Assembly (NCBI RefSeq): GCF_045055655.1
Contig: NZ_JBANFI010000014.1
Coordinates: 1 to 5,735, forward strand
Source: Marinospirillum alkalitolerans
Lineage (GTDB): Bacteria > Pseudomonadota > Gammaproteobacteria > Pseudomonadales > Halomonadaceae
Direction: 5' to 3'
Length of the DNA: 5,735 nucleotides
Part shown: in pieces, positions 1-5,231 of the stretch
Layout of the letters: each line of letters starts with the position of its first letter
Numbering within the stretch: position 1 is the stretch's first letter
Program-made: the position numbers and the translations under genes
The notes under the pieces: model-generated
Told to the model about the DNA's origin: nothing
The model's input: only the letters and a program-made list of their open reading frames with translations
Databases searched by the model: none

Positions 1-87
1 AGCTCTTCGATTAATATATCACTGAGTCAAAGAACACGATAATCATAGACGCCGACTGAAAAGCGGAAGTGAGCTATAGCGAATCCT

Positions 88-1059
88 TTAGGGCAGCTCG
101 ACAAGCTCAACGCGACGATTAAGCTGTCGACCCGCATCATCCCGATTACTGGCCACAGGCGCCATCATGCCAGCACCGGCGGCCTGAAGGCGCGATGCTT
201 GGATCCCATGACGTGTTTCGAGGTAGGTCTTAACAGCTTCGGCGCGACCAGAAGAAAGATGGAGGTTGTAATCAAAGCTGCCCTGGCTGTCAGTATGCCC
301 CACAACCAGGAGGCGCAGATCCGGTTGCTGCTGCAAGAGTATCGCGATCTCGTTCAACGTTGCGGCTGATTCTGGCAAGATTTCGGTGCTGTCAAATGCA
401 AAATGCAGCTGCTGTAGGGCAACGTGCCCTTGTGTGGTCAGGCTATGGCTCAATGCATTCGCTGGAAGCGGGTGGTGTTCCATTGCATCGTTCATGGTGG
501 TTGATGTCACCACATCGAGCACAATGATGGGTAAATTTGTGAGATTGGGCACCATGATCGCAACGCTGGCGAGGATGCTGCCATCCTGTGAGCGAGCTAA
601 CAGGTAGCTGGCATCAGACTCTGATCGTCGGTTTGGCAGTCGAAGATGCGGACCTGAGGGCAGGGTATCGTATCGCCCCACGAAATTGATGCCTTTATTA
701 TTATCGAGTTCATCATTCTGACCGCGCCCTTGAAAGAGGATTTCAAAACCGGCGCGCTCAAGTGACTGCTGGTAGCTTCTGTAAATACGCAAAGTGGACG
801 TAGGTTCTGTGAATCGGTACAGAATGCGGAGATGCTCACCTTCTGCCGTAATGGATTCTTCGTAGCCTCGATTTCTGACATGAATGCCGGCCGGAAATCT
901 GTACTCGGCATACTCATCGACTCTTTGCCAAGCGATATAAGCACCAGCAATGCGTTCTATCAGTGGATGATCACCCGATCCCTCGACATCTTCTTGGCTC
1001 AGCGCGGGGCCAGCCAGAGCCATCAATAAAAAGATGGTCAGTATTTTAATCAGATTCAC
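88..1059 (-). CDS. Exported OmpA-family protein (probable DUF4892-type N-terminal region)
   Basis: This is a periplasmic or outer-membrane-associated protein predicted to bind peptidoglycan through a C-terminal OmpA/MotB domain. Residues 1-21 form a signal peptide: a Lys near the start, a hydrophobic core LTIFLLMALAG, and a likely cut after ALS. Residues 23-33 (EDVEGSGDHPL) and the following ~150 residues resemble proteins annotated as DUF4892; I base this on recalled family appearance only. The OmpA domain starts near residue 218 (LHFAFDST) and has GHTDSQG (Asp257), the helix NLHLSSGRAEAV with conserved Arg272, and the closing NRRVEL at 314-319, so the diaminopimelate-binding residues look intact. 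I place the start at GTG 1057-1059. It has AAGGAG about 8 nt upstream, whereas an in-frame GTG three codons earlier (1066-1068) overlaps that ribosome binding site. It differs in style from the cassette genes and is probably chromosomal flank. No terminator is evident in positions 1-87. Confidence 0.88.
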   Translation of the reverse strand: MNLIKILTIFLLMALAGPALSQEDVEGSGDHPLIERIAGAYIAWQRVDEYAEYRFPAGIHVRNRGYEESITAEGEHLRILYRFTEPTSTLRIYRSYQQSLERAGFEILFQGRGQNDELDNNKGINFVGRYDTLPSGPHLRLPNRRSESDASYLLARSQDGSILASVAIMVPNLTNLPIIVLDVVTSTTMNDAMEHHPLPANALSHSLTTQGHVALQQLHFAFDSTEILPESAATLNEIAILLQQQPDLRLLVVGHTDSQGSFDYNLHLSSGRAEAVKTYLETRHGIQASRLQAAGAGMMAPVASNRDDAGRQLNRRVELVELP

Positions 1060-1297
1060 AAGACTCACTCCTTGCTCTTAGTTGACTGGATTTTTATTAG
1101 TGTGATCGCATTTAATAGGCATCTTCCCCTGACTGATGCCATCGCAAACGAACCTTATTGTTATCCAAAACCAGATCCATCCCAATCACTTTCTTTTAGA
1201 TGAACGTGAACTCGTTATCAAAAACATCAAGAAGATCTCAATCAAATGGGTTCTACCCCGTTTCCACCGACGCCTCTAAAAGAGGCATGATGCAGCT

Positions 1298-1666
1298 TTA
1301 TGAATCAGTAGCACTCCTGCGTTGTTCCGCGGGAAACCGTTGCCACTTTTTTAGAAGGTCGACCTCCAACTTCAAGCGCTCGTTTTCCTTCCTGAGCTGC
1401 TTCAACTCGGTATTGTCAGTGTCGGGTATGACCGGCTTGGCTGGTTTGCGTGTTTTTTTCAATGACTTAGCCCTAGGTGGTGAGCGCAGTGGAAACAGCC
1501 CCTCACGGTATTCCTTTCGCCAACGCGACAGCATGAAGGGATGAATATCCAGACGCTACGCCACTTCCTGCACCAGCACATCAGGTTCAAGGCTCATTTC
1601 AACGGCTTTGCGCTTGAGCTCAAAGCTGTACTGACGTGTTTTTTTGGGGTTGTTGTATTTTGGCAT
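1298..1666 (-). pseudogene. IS3-family transposase OrfA, amber-interrupted, orfB missing
   Basis: OrfA of IS3-type elements is the DNA-binding, helix-turn-helix half of the transposase, normally joined to OrfB by -1 frameshifting. Translation from ATG 1664-1666 gives MPKYNNPKKT..., a helix-turn-helix segment (LDIHPFMLSRWRKEYREG) and a leucine-zipper-like end (LKQLRKENERLKLEVDLLKKWQRF), all typical of the family. A strong GGAGG lies 5 nt upstream (1674-1678). Codon 37 is an in-frame TAG (1556-1558), in the position where relatives carry Gln, Lys or Glu as I recall them. An A6G heptamer in the correct phase (plus strand 1346-1352) is the classical frameshift signal. The -1 frame closes after about a dozen codons and shows no OrfB sequence. 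The last residues (AEQRRSATDS) also depart from the usual family ending. This is a dead gene; only a fragment from the internal Met of HPFMLSRW remains open. Confidence 0.85.
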
Positions 1667-1673
1667 TGTAGCA

Positions 1674-1678
1674 CCTCC
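1674..1678 (-). promoter_or_regulatory. Ribosome binding site of the IS3 orfA pseudogene
   Basis: GGAGG (minus strand) lies 5 nt before ATG 1664-1666. It supports that codon as the ancestral orfA start, upstream of the amber codon, rather than the internal Met after the amber. Confidence 0.7.
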
Positions 1679-1777
1679 AGTGGTGACTGAAGGTGTCCAC
1701 TAAAACGGGGCAAGTACAAGAGGTTGAGGTTACAGATGCCATGATTAAGTACGCACTTGAAACTGCATTAGAACGAA

Positions 1778-2077
1778 TTACTTGTAAAGAGCCGTAAATT
1801 TTGAAAGTGCATCTATATCAAATTTGGCCTCTTCCTCGGATATTGGCTCGATTACATACCAGCCTTTGTGGATACCGTAAGCCGAAGTTTCTTCCTCTTC
1901 GCCCACAACGGTTACATAAACGTACTGCCCAGTTGGCAGCCGGTAAACGTATTCGTGAATATTTGTTGCAAGCCGACGCTTTTCGGCAAGCGCAGTTAAA
2001 TGTGAGAACTGGTAATTTACGCCTTCAAACTCGAAGACCATTGGCTCAAATTCTTGGAGGTGGAAATGCTTTCTCAT
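1778..2077 (-). CDS. Unrecognised 99-residue cassette protein
   Basis: I do not recognise this protein. It is a small soluble product with no signal peptide or membrane segment, mixed beta-like N-terminal half (MVFEFEGVNYQFSHL, EYVYRLPTGQYVYVTVVG) and a strongly acidic middle and end (GEEEETS, ISEEEAKFDID). The start ATG 2075-2077 has GGAG (2084-2087) at 6 nt spacing and lies 30 nt inside the cassette junction at 2107/2108, the usual layout of an integron cassette gene. The next in-frame Met (residue 13) lacks comparable support. Unlike the neighbouring cassettes, no attC follows the TAA stop. The sequence runs about 65 nt further and then enters the IS3 remnant, so the cassette is truncated at its 3' end and would no longer be excisable as a unit. 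Function is unknown; the ORF and its translation signals are convincing. Confidence 0.7.
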   Translation of the reverse strand: MRKHFHLQEFEPMVFEFEGVNYQFSHLTALAEKRRLATNIHEYVYRLPTGQYVYVTVVGEEEETSAYGIHKGWYVIEPISEEEAKFDIDALSKFTALYK

Positions 2078-2101
2078 GTATTACTCCGTGTTTGATTAAA
2101 T

Positions 2102-2214
2102 TCATAACGCCAAGCTCACGCGAACGAAAGCGACGGCCGGTTTTGTGTAAAATTGAGCGCAGCGAAACACAAAACCGGACTAGCGTTCGTGTCGCGTGCA
2201 GCGCCTTGTTATTG
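2102..2214 (-). other. attC: attC recombination site of the first ORF-less cassette
   Basis: Read on the minus strand, the site starts with an R'' box CAATAAC (2208-2214) and ends with an R' box GTTATGA (2102-2108). The arms between them fold back on each other: GCGCTGCACGCGA pairs imperfectly with the GCGTGAGC side, and there is an inner stem around CCGGTTTTGTGT with its complement. This imperfect hairpin with conserved ends and little primary-sequence conservation defines sites used by integron integrase. Recombination would cut between 2107 and 2108. The site is 113 bp and nearly identical to that at 2603-2716. Confidence 0.85.
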
Positions 2215-2608
2215 CAAGAAACAACAAAAAGAAAGCTAAAAGCTGGCAACTTGCCGAAAATGGCCAACTTAGGTTAAAGCCGCATCACTCGATTCTGGCA
2301 CACTCTTTCTGAGTGGAGCCAACAGAATACGCCAAACTCAAACCTGAAAAAACGTGCAGATTGGGCGGTCTGGCAAACCTGCCAAGTACAACGACGAAGC
2401 AACTCGAACAACGCCACCACTTGCCGCAACTCGAAACTTTCAACTCATGCAAACCAATGAGAGCAGCCCGATAACGAAGGCGCGGCACACTATTCAAAGC
2501 CCAAACCTGACGAAATCCTGCTAGAACAGCGCCCCGATCTGCTGCGGCGACCTGCCTACTATCCTGAAACAACCGGCCCCAACCGACGCAACCAAGCCAA
2601 TGCAATAA
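2108..2608 (-). mobile_element. Integron gene cassette without a convincing ORF (copy A)
   Basis: This 501 bp unit is delimited by the recombination points of two attC sites in the same orientation. It is a near-duplicate of the adjacent cassette at 2609-3113 over its whole length, including its attC. The longest minus-strand frame (ending at 2285) has no start codon with a ribosome binding site inside the cassette. Its reading frame is also not kept in the sister copy, where short indels around 2440-2455 shift the frame. No tRNA, rRNA or strong promoter is recognisable. A short A/T-rich run after an AGCT..AGCT repeat near 2230-2245 is too weak to call a terminator. It may encode a small RNA, carry a regulatory element, or be a decayed cassette; the sequence alone does not decide. 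Confidence 0.8.
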
Positions 2609-2716
2609 CGCCAAGCTCACGCGAACGAGAGCGACGGCCGGTTTTGTGTAAAATTGAGCGCAGCGAAAACACAAAAACGGGCTAGCGTTAGTTTCGCGTG
2701 CAGCGCCTTGTTATTG
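2603..2716 (-). other. attC: attC recombination site of the second ORF-less cassette
   Basis: Minus-strand reading begins with R'' CAATAAC (2710-2716) and ends with R' GTTATTG (2603-2609), which are exact complements. The interior folds as in the site at 2102-2214, with the same inner stem (GTTTTGTGT region) and only scattered substitutions plus one length change (114 against 113 bp). The recombination point is between 2608 and 2609. The two sites clearly share a recent origin. Confidence 0.85.
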
Positions 2717-3113
2717 CAAGAAACAACTAAAAAGAAAGCTAAAAGCTGAGATCTTGCAGCAAATGAAAAGCCAGGGTTAAAGCCGCATCACTCGATCCGG
2801 GCACACTATTTCTGAGTGGGGCCAACAGAATGCGCCGAACTCAAACCTGAAAAAACGGCCAGATTGGGCGGTCTGGCAAACCTGCCACATACAGCAACGA
2901 AGTAACTCGAACAAAGCCACCGCTTGCCGCATTTGAAGACTGAGCCTTCATTTTAAAACTAGCGAGAGCAGCCCAACAACGAAGGCGCGGCACACTATTC
3001 AAAGCCCAGACCTGACGAAACCCTGCTAAAACAGCACCCCGATCTGCTGCGGCGACCTGCCTGCTATCCCGAAACAACCTGCCCCAACCGACGCAACCAA
3101 GCCAATGCAATAA
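2609..3113 (-). mobile_element. Integron gene cassette without a convincing ORF (copy B)
   Basis: This 505 bp unit lies between the recombination points at 2608/2609 and 3113/3114. It repeats the neighbouring cassette with long identical stretches at both ends (for example around CGCGGCACACTATTC at 2986-3000 and 2483-2497). A divergent patch near 2935-2965 differs in length by about 2 nt from the sister copy. The two copies therefore share an open frame for only about 55 codons and then diverge, which argues against a conserved protein. The apparent minus-strand frame starting at 3200 begins inside the neighbouring attC and is not credible. Conservation of non-coding sequence in two copies could mean a small RNA or regulatory element, or simply recent duplication. 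Confidence 0.8.
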
Positions 3114-3234
3114 CGCCCGGCTAAGGGGTTGACAACGCACCACCGAACTTAAAAAACACACTGTAAACACTGAACTGCAATTTTGCACTAAAGTCACCAC
3201 GCGTTGGCAATCCCTTTTGAGCCGTTTGTTATAT
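3108..3234 (-). other. attC: VCR-like attC site of the RelA/SpoT cassette
   Basis: Read on the minus strand, the site starts with R'' ATATAAC (3228-3234), followed by AAACGGCTCAAAAGGGA and CCAACGCGTGG. It ends with GCGTTGTCAACCCCTTAGCC and the core GTTATTG (3108-3114). The two arms are complementary with the small mismatches typical of attC. This layout and wording match the Vibrio cholerae repeat as I recall it, and the length (127 bp) fits that class. The recombination point is between 3113 and 3114. The TAA stop codon of the upstream gene lies inside R''. It differs from the other four attC sites in the window. Confidence 0.9.
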
Positions 3235-4197
3235 TGAATTCCTATAGTGTTCAGTTATTGACCAGTACGGTTCACTTAGACCTCTTTTCGCCCAGTAATT
3301 ATCACTAGTTAGATCTAATATGGTTCTTGCTACACCAGCCATAGACCAGCCACTATCTTCATCATCATAATCATCGAAGAGGTAGTGCCGCATTTCTTCC
3401 TGCTCCATTTCTTCTAAAATAGGCATACACTTCTTAATACGCTTTTCAAAATCAGCAATACTTCCTGAGTATTCTCTAACTTCTACCAAAACTGATGAAA
3501 TATCGTCGTCACTTATACTCCGATTCGGGAAATACTTTCTCATTAATACTAAGAAGCTATCAGCATTTAGACTTGAGTTCTCATCAAGCATGACATGATT
3601 TTGATAATCTACTTTCATGTTTTTGATGTCATCAAATTGCTCATCGGCGAGTTCAATAAGTGCACTTAATCGATTAAGTTTTATTTTAAACTCTTTCGGG
3701 ACATCATCATGTTTTTTGTAAAGCAGCTTATGACTAATTGCTGCCCATGCGTGCATCAAAATGGTTCTAACTTGAATTTCAATTTTTAGATCGTTCAAAC
3801 CACGATAATTTGGGGCTTGTAACCATTCAGGTTTTAGTTTGACGACGTAATGATTTGAAGCGTAACCAAATTGGTCATCATCTAGCTCCTGAGATTTATT
3901 CGAATATAAAACCACATTAAATTGCTCTTTTATTATTTTATCTATAGCTTCAAGATCTTCGTTGTAATAACAAATAACTCTAACACCTGCGATGTCATCC
4001 ATCTCATCTAGTGGTGCTTCATAAGACTTCCGAACCACTTTTTCTAGAAATGATTTTTCTTCTTTTACTCGTTTTTCAACATCGAAAGATGAAATCTGGT
4101 TCTCAGCTAGAAATTGAACCAAGGCTTGTTCAACGTTAATCGCAAGCCTCTGATATTTTGGCTTTATTTCTCTATAATTCCGTTCTAGTTCTGACAA
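3229..4197 (-). CDS. RelA/SpoT-domain nucleotide pyrophosphotransferase (candidate toxSAS/defence protein)
   Basis: The 322-residue protein has a (p)ppGpp synthetase-type catalytic domain over about residues 30-195. It transfers pyrophosphate from ATP to a guanine nucleotide or, in toxic relatives, may make (pp)pApp or modify tRNA ends. Visible motifs are R43-x-K45-x3-S49-x3-K53 (ATP site), D68 in DDIAGVRV (metal), Y112 in GYASNH (stacks on the acceptor base), E140 in IEIQVRT, and HAWAAISHK at 149-157. No catalytic residue appears lost. There is no HD hydrolase, TGS or ACT domain, so it is not a long RelA/SpoT. The C-terminal ~130 residues (acidic LEEMEQEEMR and DDYDDEDSGW) are unassigned and could be a sensing or autoinhibitory part. 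The start is TTG 4195-4197 with GGAG 8 nt upstream and a 27 nt cassette leader; no ATG fits. No separate antitoxin gene lies in the cassette. Family assignment is secure; toxin or phage-defence role is inference. Confidence 0.88.
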   Translation of the reverse strand: MSELERNYREIKPKYQRLAINVEQALVQFLAENQISSFDVEKRVKEEKSFLEKVVRKSYEAPLDEMDDIAGVRVICYYNEDLEAIDKIIKEQFNVVLYSNKSQELDDDQFGYASNHYVVKLKPEWLQAPNYRGLNDLKIEIQVRTILMHAWAAISHKLLYKKHDDVPKEFKIKLNRLSALIELADEQFDDIKNMKVDYQNHVMLDENSSLNADSFLVLMRKYFPNRSISDDDISSVLVEVREYSGSIADFEKRIKKCMPILEEMEQEEMRHYLFDDYDDEDSGWSMAGVARTILDLTSDNYWAKRGLSEPYWSITEHYRNSI

Positions 4198-4205
4198 TGT
4201 ACCAA

Positions 4206-4209
4206 CTCC
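4206..4209 (-). promoter_or_regulatory. Ribosome binding site selecting a TTG start
   Basis: GGAG on the minus strand is spaced 8 nt from TTG 4195-4197. It is the only good ribosome binding site in the short leader between the cassette junction (4224/4225) and the RelA/SpoT frame, so it decides the TTG start. A TTG start may keep synthesis of this potentially harmful enzyme low. Confidence 0.65.
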
Positions 4210-4218
4210 AAATTTTCA

Positions 4219-4290
4219 ATATAACGCCAGTGGTAATGGGCGCTAACGGAGCGCAGCGTAGTTGGCGTCCCGTTGACCACCTTGTTAAGC
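4219..4290 (-). other. attC: attC site of the membrane-protein cassette
   Basis: Minus-strand R'' GCTTAAC (4284-4290) fits the RYYYAAC consensus, and the other end is GTTATAT (4219-4225). The arms pair through GTGGTCAACGGGACGCCAAC and the complement of the GTTAGCGCCCATTACCACTG side with a few extrahelical bases. The loop region is TACGCTGCGCTC. At 72 bp it is a short attC of the type widespread outside Vibrio. The recombination point is between 4224 and 4225. The stop codon of the upstream gene (TAA, 4285-4287) lies inside R''. Confidence 0.88.
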
Positions 4291-5120
4291 GTCGCCTTCA
4301 GGCTGATCTCCTTGAGCCTGAAGATCCTCGACTGCTTTTAGAATTTGATTTGCTTGGCGAACATTTTCATCATTCGCGTGAGAGCCCTCGATGATTCTGC
4401 GAAGCTCCAAGAGAAGATTGTTTTCAAGCTCATCAATAAACAAGTGAAACATCTCATGACCAAACCTATCTATATTTTCTGCTTGATGAGGTAAGGCCGC
4501 CTTAATAATTTTTGTTATGTTTTCATGATCAATGAGCTTGGCGGCATCGCGAAAACCCTGTTGAAGAATTAGCATTTTCGCGACGTAATGCCCAAGAATT
4601 GTTTGGTAGGCGTAAAAGTATGCCCAGGCGATAGGCGTTACGAATGGCCTCGACTTGTTTGCCTCCACAGTCAAAAGGCAACTTTTGTCAAATTGGGCTC
4701 CCATCGTCTCAAAAAGTTGCTGCAATTGTGGATTTTCTGCTGCAGCTTTGGCCGTATTTTCAAACTTAAAAAGCGCCATCTGCGTCGCGATACCTTTTGC
4801 AGGTGCCATTTGAATAACGCCACCCCACAATTGTTCAACAGCAGAAACCTGACGTTGATAAAGAACCGACTGCCGATTTACGATTCCTGATAAGGCTCCA
4901 CTCCTTAACGCTTCGATTTGCTTCTGCTTACTACCAAGTTCGTCTCTCAATTTTTCGATTTTGACGTCATATTCATGCCTAACAGAGTTAGTCAACCTTG
5001 TAATAATGAGATTCCGTGACAACCAAATCACAACTCCAATCAAGAGCCCGAAGACCGTTGTTGTTGTCAGTGCTGGTATCCAGGACATATGTATTTCTCT
5101 AAGGTTGAACGAACGCTTAA
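4225..5120 (-). mobile_element. Integron cassette carrying a membrane-anchored coiled-coil gene
   Basis: This 896 bp unit is bounded by the recombination points of the attC sites at 5115-5186 and 4219-4290. It has the standard content: a 32 nt leader, one ORF, and a short attC whose first core box contains the stop codon. Confidence 0.88.
4285..5088 (-). CDS. Membrane-anchored coiled-coil cassette protein of unknown function
   Basis: The 267-residue product has one N-terminal membrane helix (about residues 6-24, ALTTTTVFGLLIGVVIWLS) followed by Arg/Lys-rich sequence, so the bulk is probably cytoplasmic. Residues about 35-63 form a charged coiled coil (HEYDVKIEKLRDELGSKQKQ), then a segment ALSGIVNRQSVLYQRQVSAVEQLW. 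I recall this motif pattern in hypothetical proteins common in proteobacterial integrons and accessory regions. The rest is largely helical with no catalytic motif I can name. I start at ATG 5086-5088 because an upstream in-frame ATG at 5137-5139 lies across the recombination junction inside the neighbouring attC. The chosen start lies in a normal cassette leader with a modest AGAG ribosome binding site. The C terminus is Gln/Asp/Glu-rich (DLQAQGDQPEGDA) and ends in the attC. Function is unknown; a defence-related or envelope role is possible but unsupported. Confidence 0.8.
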   Translation of the reverse strand: MSWIPALTTTTVFGLLIGVVIWLSRNLIITRLTNSVRHEYDVKIEKLRDELGSKQKQIEALRSGALSGIVNRQSVLYQRQVSAVEQLWGGVIQMAPAKGIATQMALFKFENTAKAAAENPQLQQLFETMGAQFDKSCLLTVEANKSRPFVTPIAWAYFYAYQTILGHYVAKMLILQQGFRDAAKLIDHENITKIIKAALPHQAENIDRFGHEMFHLFIDELENNLLLELRRIIEGSHANDENVRQANQILKAVEDLQAQGDQPEGDA

Positions 5121-5186
5121 CGCTCGCAACACCGGACAATTTGCAGCGAAGCGAAAAATTGTTCCGTGTGCTTGCGTTTGTTAAAT
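5115..5186 (-). other. attC: attC site of the toxin-antitoxin cassette
   Basis: Minus-strand R'' ATTTAAC (5180-5186) and R' GTTAAGC (5115-5121) both fit the consensus RYYYAAC and GTTRRRY. The arms form a long imperfect hairpin: CGCAAGCACACGGAACAATTTTTCGC pairs with the complement of the TTGTCCGGTGTTGCGAGCG side around a TTCG-type turn. The site is 72 bp, with the recombination point between 5120 and 5121. It is the 3' end of a cassette extending beyond the right edge, which carries the toxin-antitoxin genes in the opposite direction. Confidence 0.88.
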
Positions 5187-5200
5187 CATTTGCGTACAGT
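5172..5200 (+). promoter_or_regulatory. Possible promoter of the yefM-yoeB pair
   Basis: TTGCGT (5172-5177) and TACAGT (5195-5200) are separated by 17 bp and each match the sigma-70 consensus at about four of six positions. Transcription would start near 5207, some 25 nt before the antitoxin start. The -10 element overlaps the operator half at 5194-5197, as expected for autoregulation. The -35 element lies inside the attC. Other -35 choices (for example TTGTTA 5178-5183) cannot be excluded. Confidence 0.4.
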
Positions 5201-5211
5201 TTCCTGTACAG
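5192..5211 (+). promoter_or_regulatory. YefM-YoeB autoregulatory operator
   Basis: Two GTAC-centred boxes, CGTACAG (GTAC 5194-5197) and CTGTACAG (GTAC 5206-5209), lie 12 bp apart centre to centre just upstream of the antitoxin. The Escherichia coli YefM-YoeB complex binds adjacent long and short palindromes with TGTACA cores at the same spacing, as I recall it. The second box is a perfect palindrome with the TGTACA core; the first differs at one position. The antitoxin or toxin-antitoxin complex should repress from here. Confidence 0.75.
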
Positions 5212-5231
5212 AATGAAACGAGGTATAAAAA

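Larger units (their letters stand above)
1254..1712 (-). mobile_element. Internally deleted IS3-family insertion sequence remnant
   Basis: The region contains an IS3-type orfA pseudogene bounded by imperfect terminal inverted repeats. Positions 1254-1275, read on the plus strand, match the reverse complement of 1691-1712 at about 15 of 22 bases, including an uninterrupted CCCCGTTT block and a GAC..CCT block. An intact IS3-family element is usually 1.2-1.5 kb with overlapping orfA and orfB. Here only about 460 bp remain and there is no integrase-domain orfB in any frame, so the element cannot transpose by itself. I see no clear 3-4 bp target duplication, so the exact ends are uncertain by several bases. 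It sits between the chromosomal OmpA-family gene and the last recognisable cassette gene, where an attC would be expected. The left repeat could instead belong to a different element family. Confidence 0.6.
3114..4224 (-). mobile_element. Integron cassette carrying a RelA/SpoT-domain gene
   Basis: This 1111 bp unit lies between the recombination points of the attC sites at 4219-4290 and 3108-3234. It holds one gene, a 27 nt leader, and its own VCR-like attC at the 3' end. The coding part is clearly more A/T-rich than the flanking ORF-less cassettes, consistent with separate origins of the cassettes. Confidence 0.88.

Noticed and set aside
1272..1286. Hairpin GCCTCT-AAA-AGAGGC as a possible terminator
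   Set aside because: The stem is only 6 bp and no T-run follows on either strand; it lies at the edge of the IS terminal repeat.
1200..1544. 114-codon plus-strand frame over the IS3 remnant
   Set aside because: It is the antisense shadow of the orfA pseudogene, whose minus-strand translation clearly matches IS3 OrfA.
2230..2245. AGCT..AGCT with T-rich sequence as a terminator in the ORF-less cassettes (minus strand)
   Set aside because: The stem is about 4 bp, too weak to support a terminator, although the motif is kept in both copies.
1801..2277. 158-codon plus-strand frame opposite the 99-residue gene and through the attC
   Set aside because: It runs through the attC hairpin, has an arginine- and cysteine-rich composition typical of a shadow frame, and lacks a ribosome binding site.
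2285..2674. 129-codon minus-strand open frame across the first ORF-less cassette
   Set aside because: Its start lies inside the neighbouring attC, upstream of the cassette junction. There is no ribosome binding site inside the cassette, and the sister cassette does not keep the frame.
2102..2716. Spaced repeats around 2102-2214 and 2603-2716 as a CRISPR array
   Set aside because: There are only two long repeat units with internal fold-back structure and 500 bp spacing; they are attC sites.
2841..3200. 119-codon minus-strand open frame across the second ORF-less cassette
   Set aside because: It begins inside the VCR-like attC, has no ribosome binding site and diverges in frame from the first copy after about 55 shared codons.
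5089..5139. N-terminal extension of the membrane protein to an ATG at 5137-5139
   Set aside because: It would start inside the attC of the neighbouring cassette, across the recombination junction. It would also bury the membrane helix behind a charged extension; the start at 5088 fits the cassette layout.
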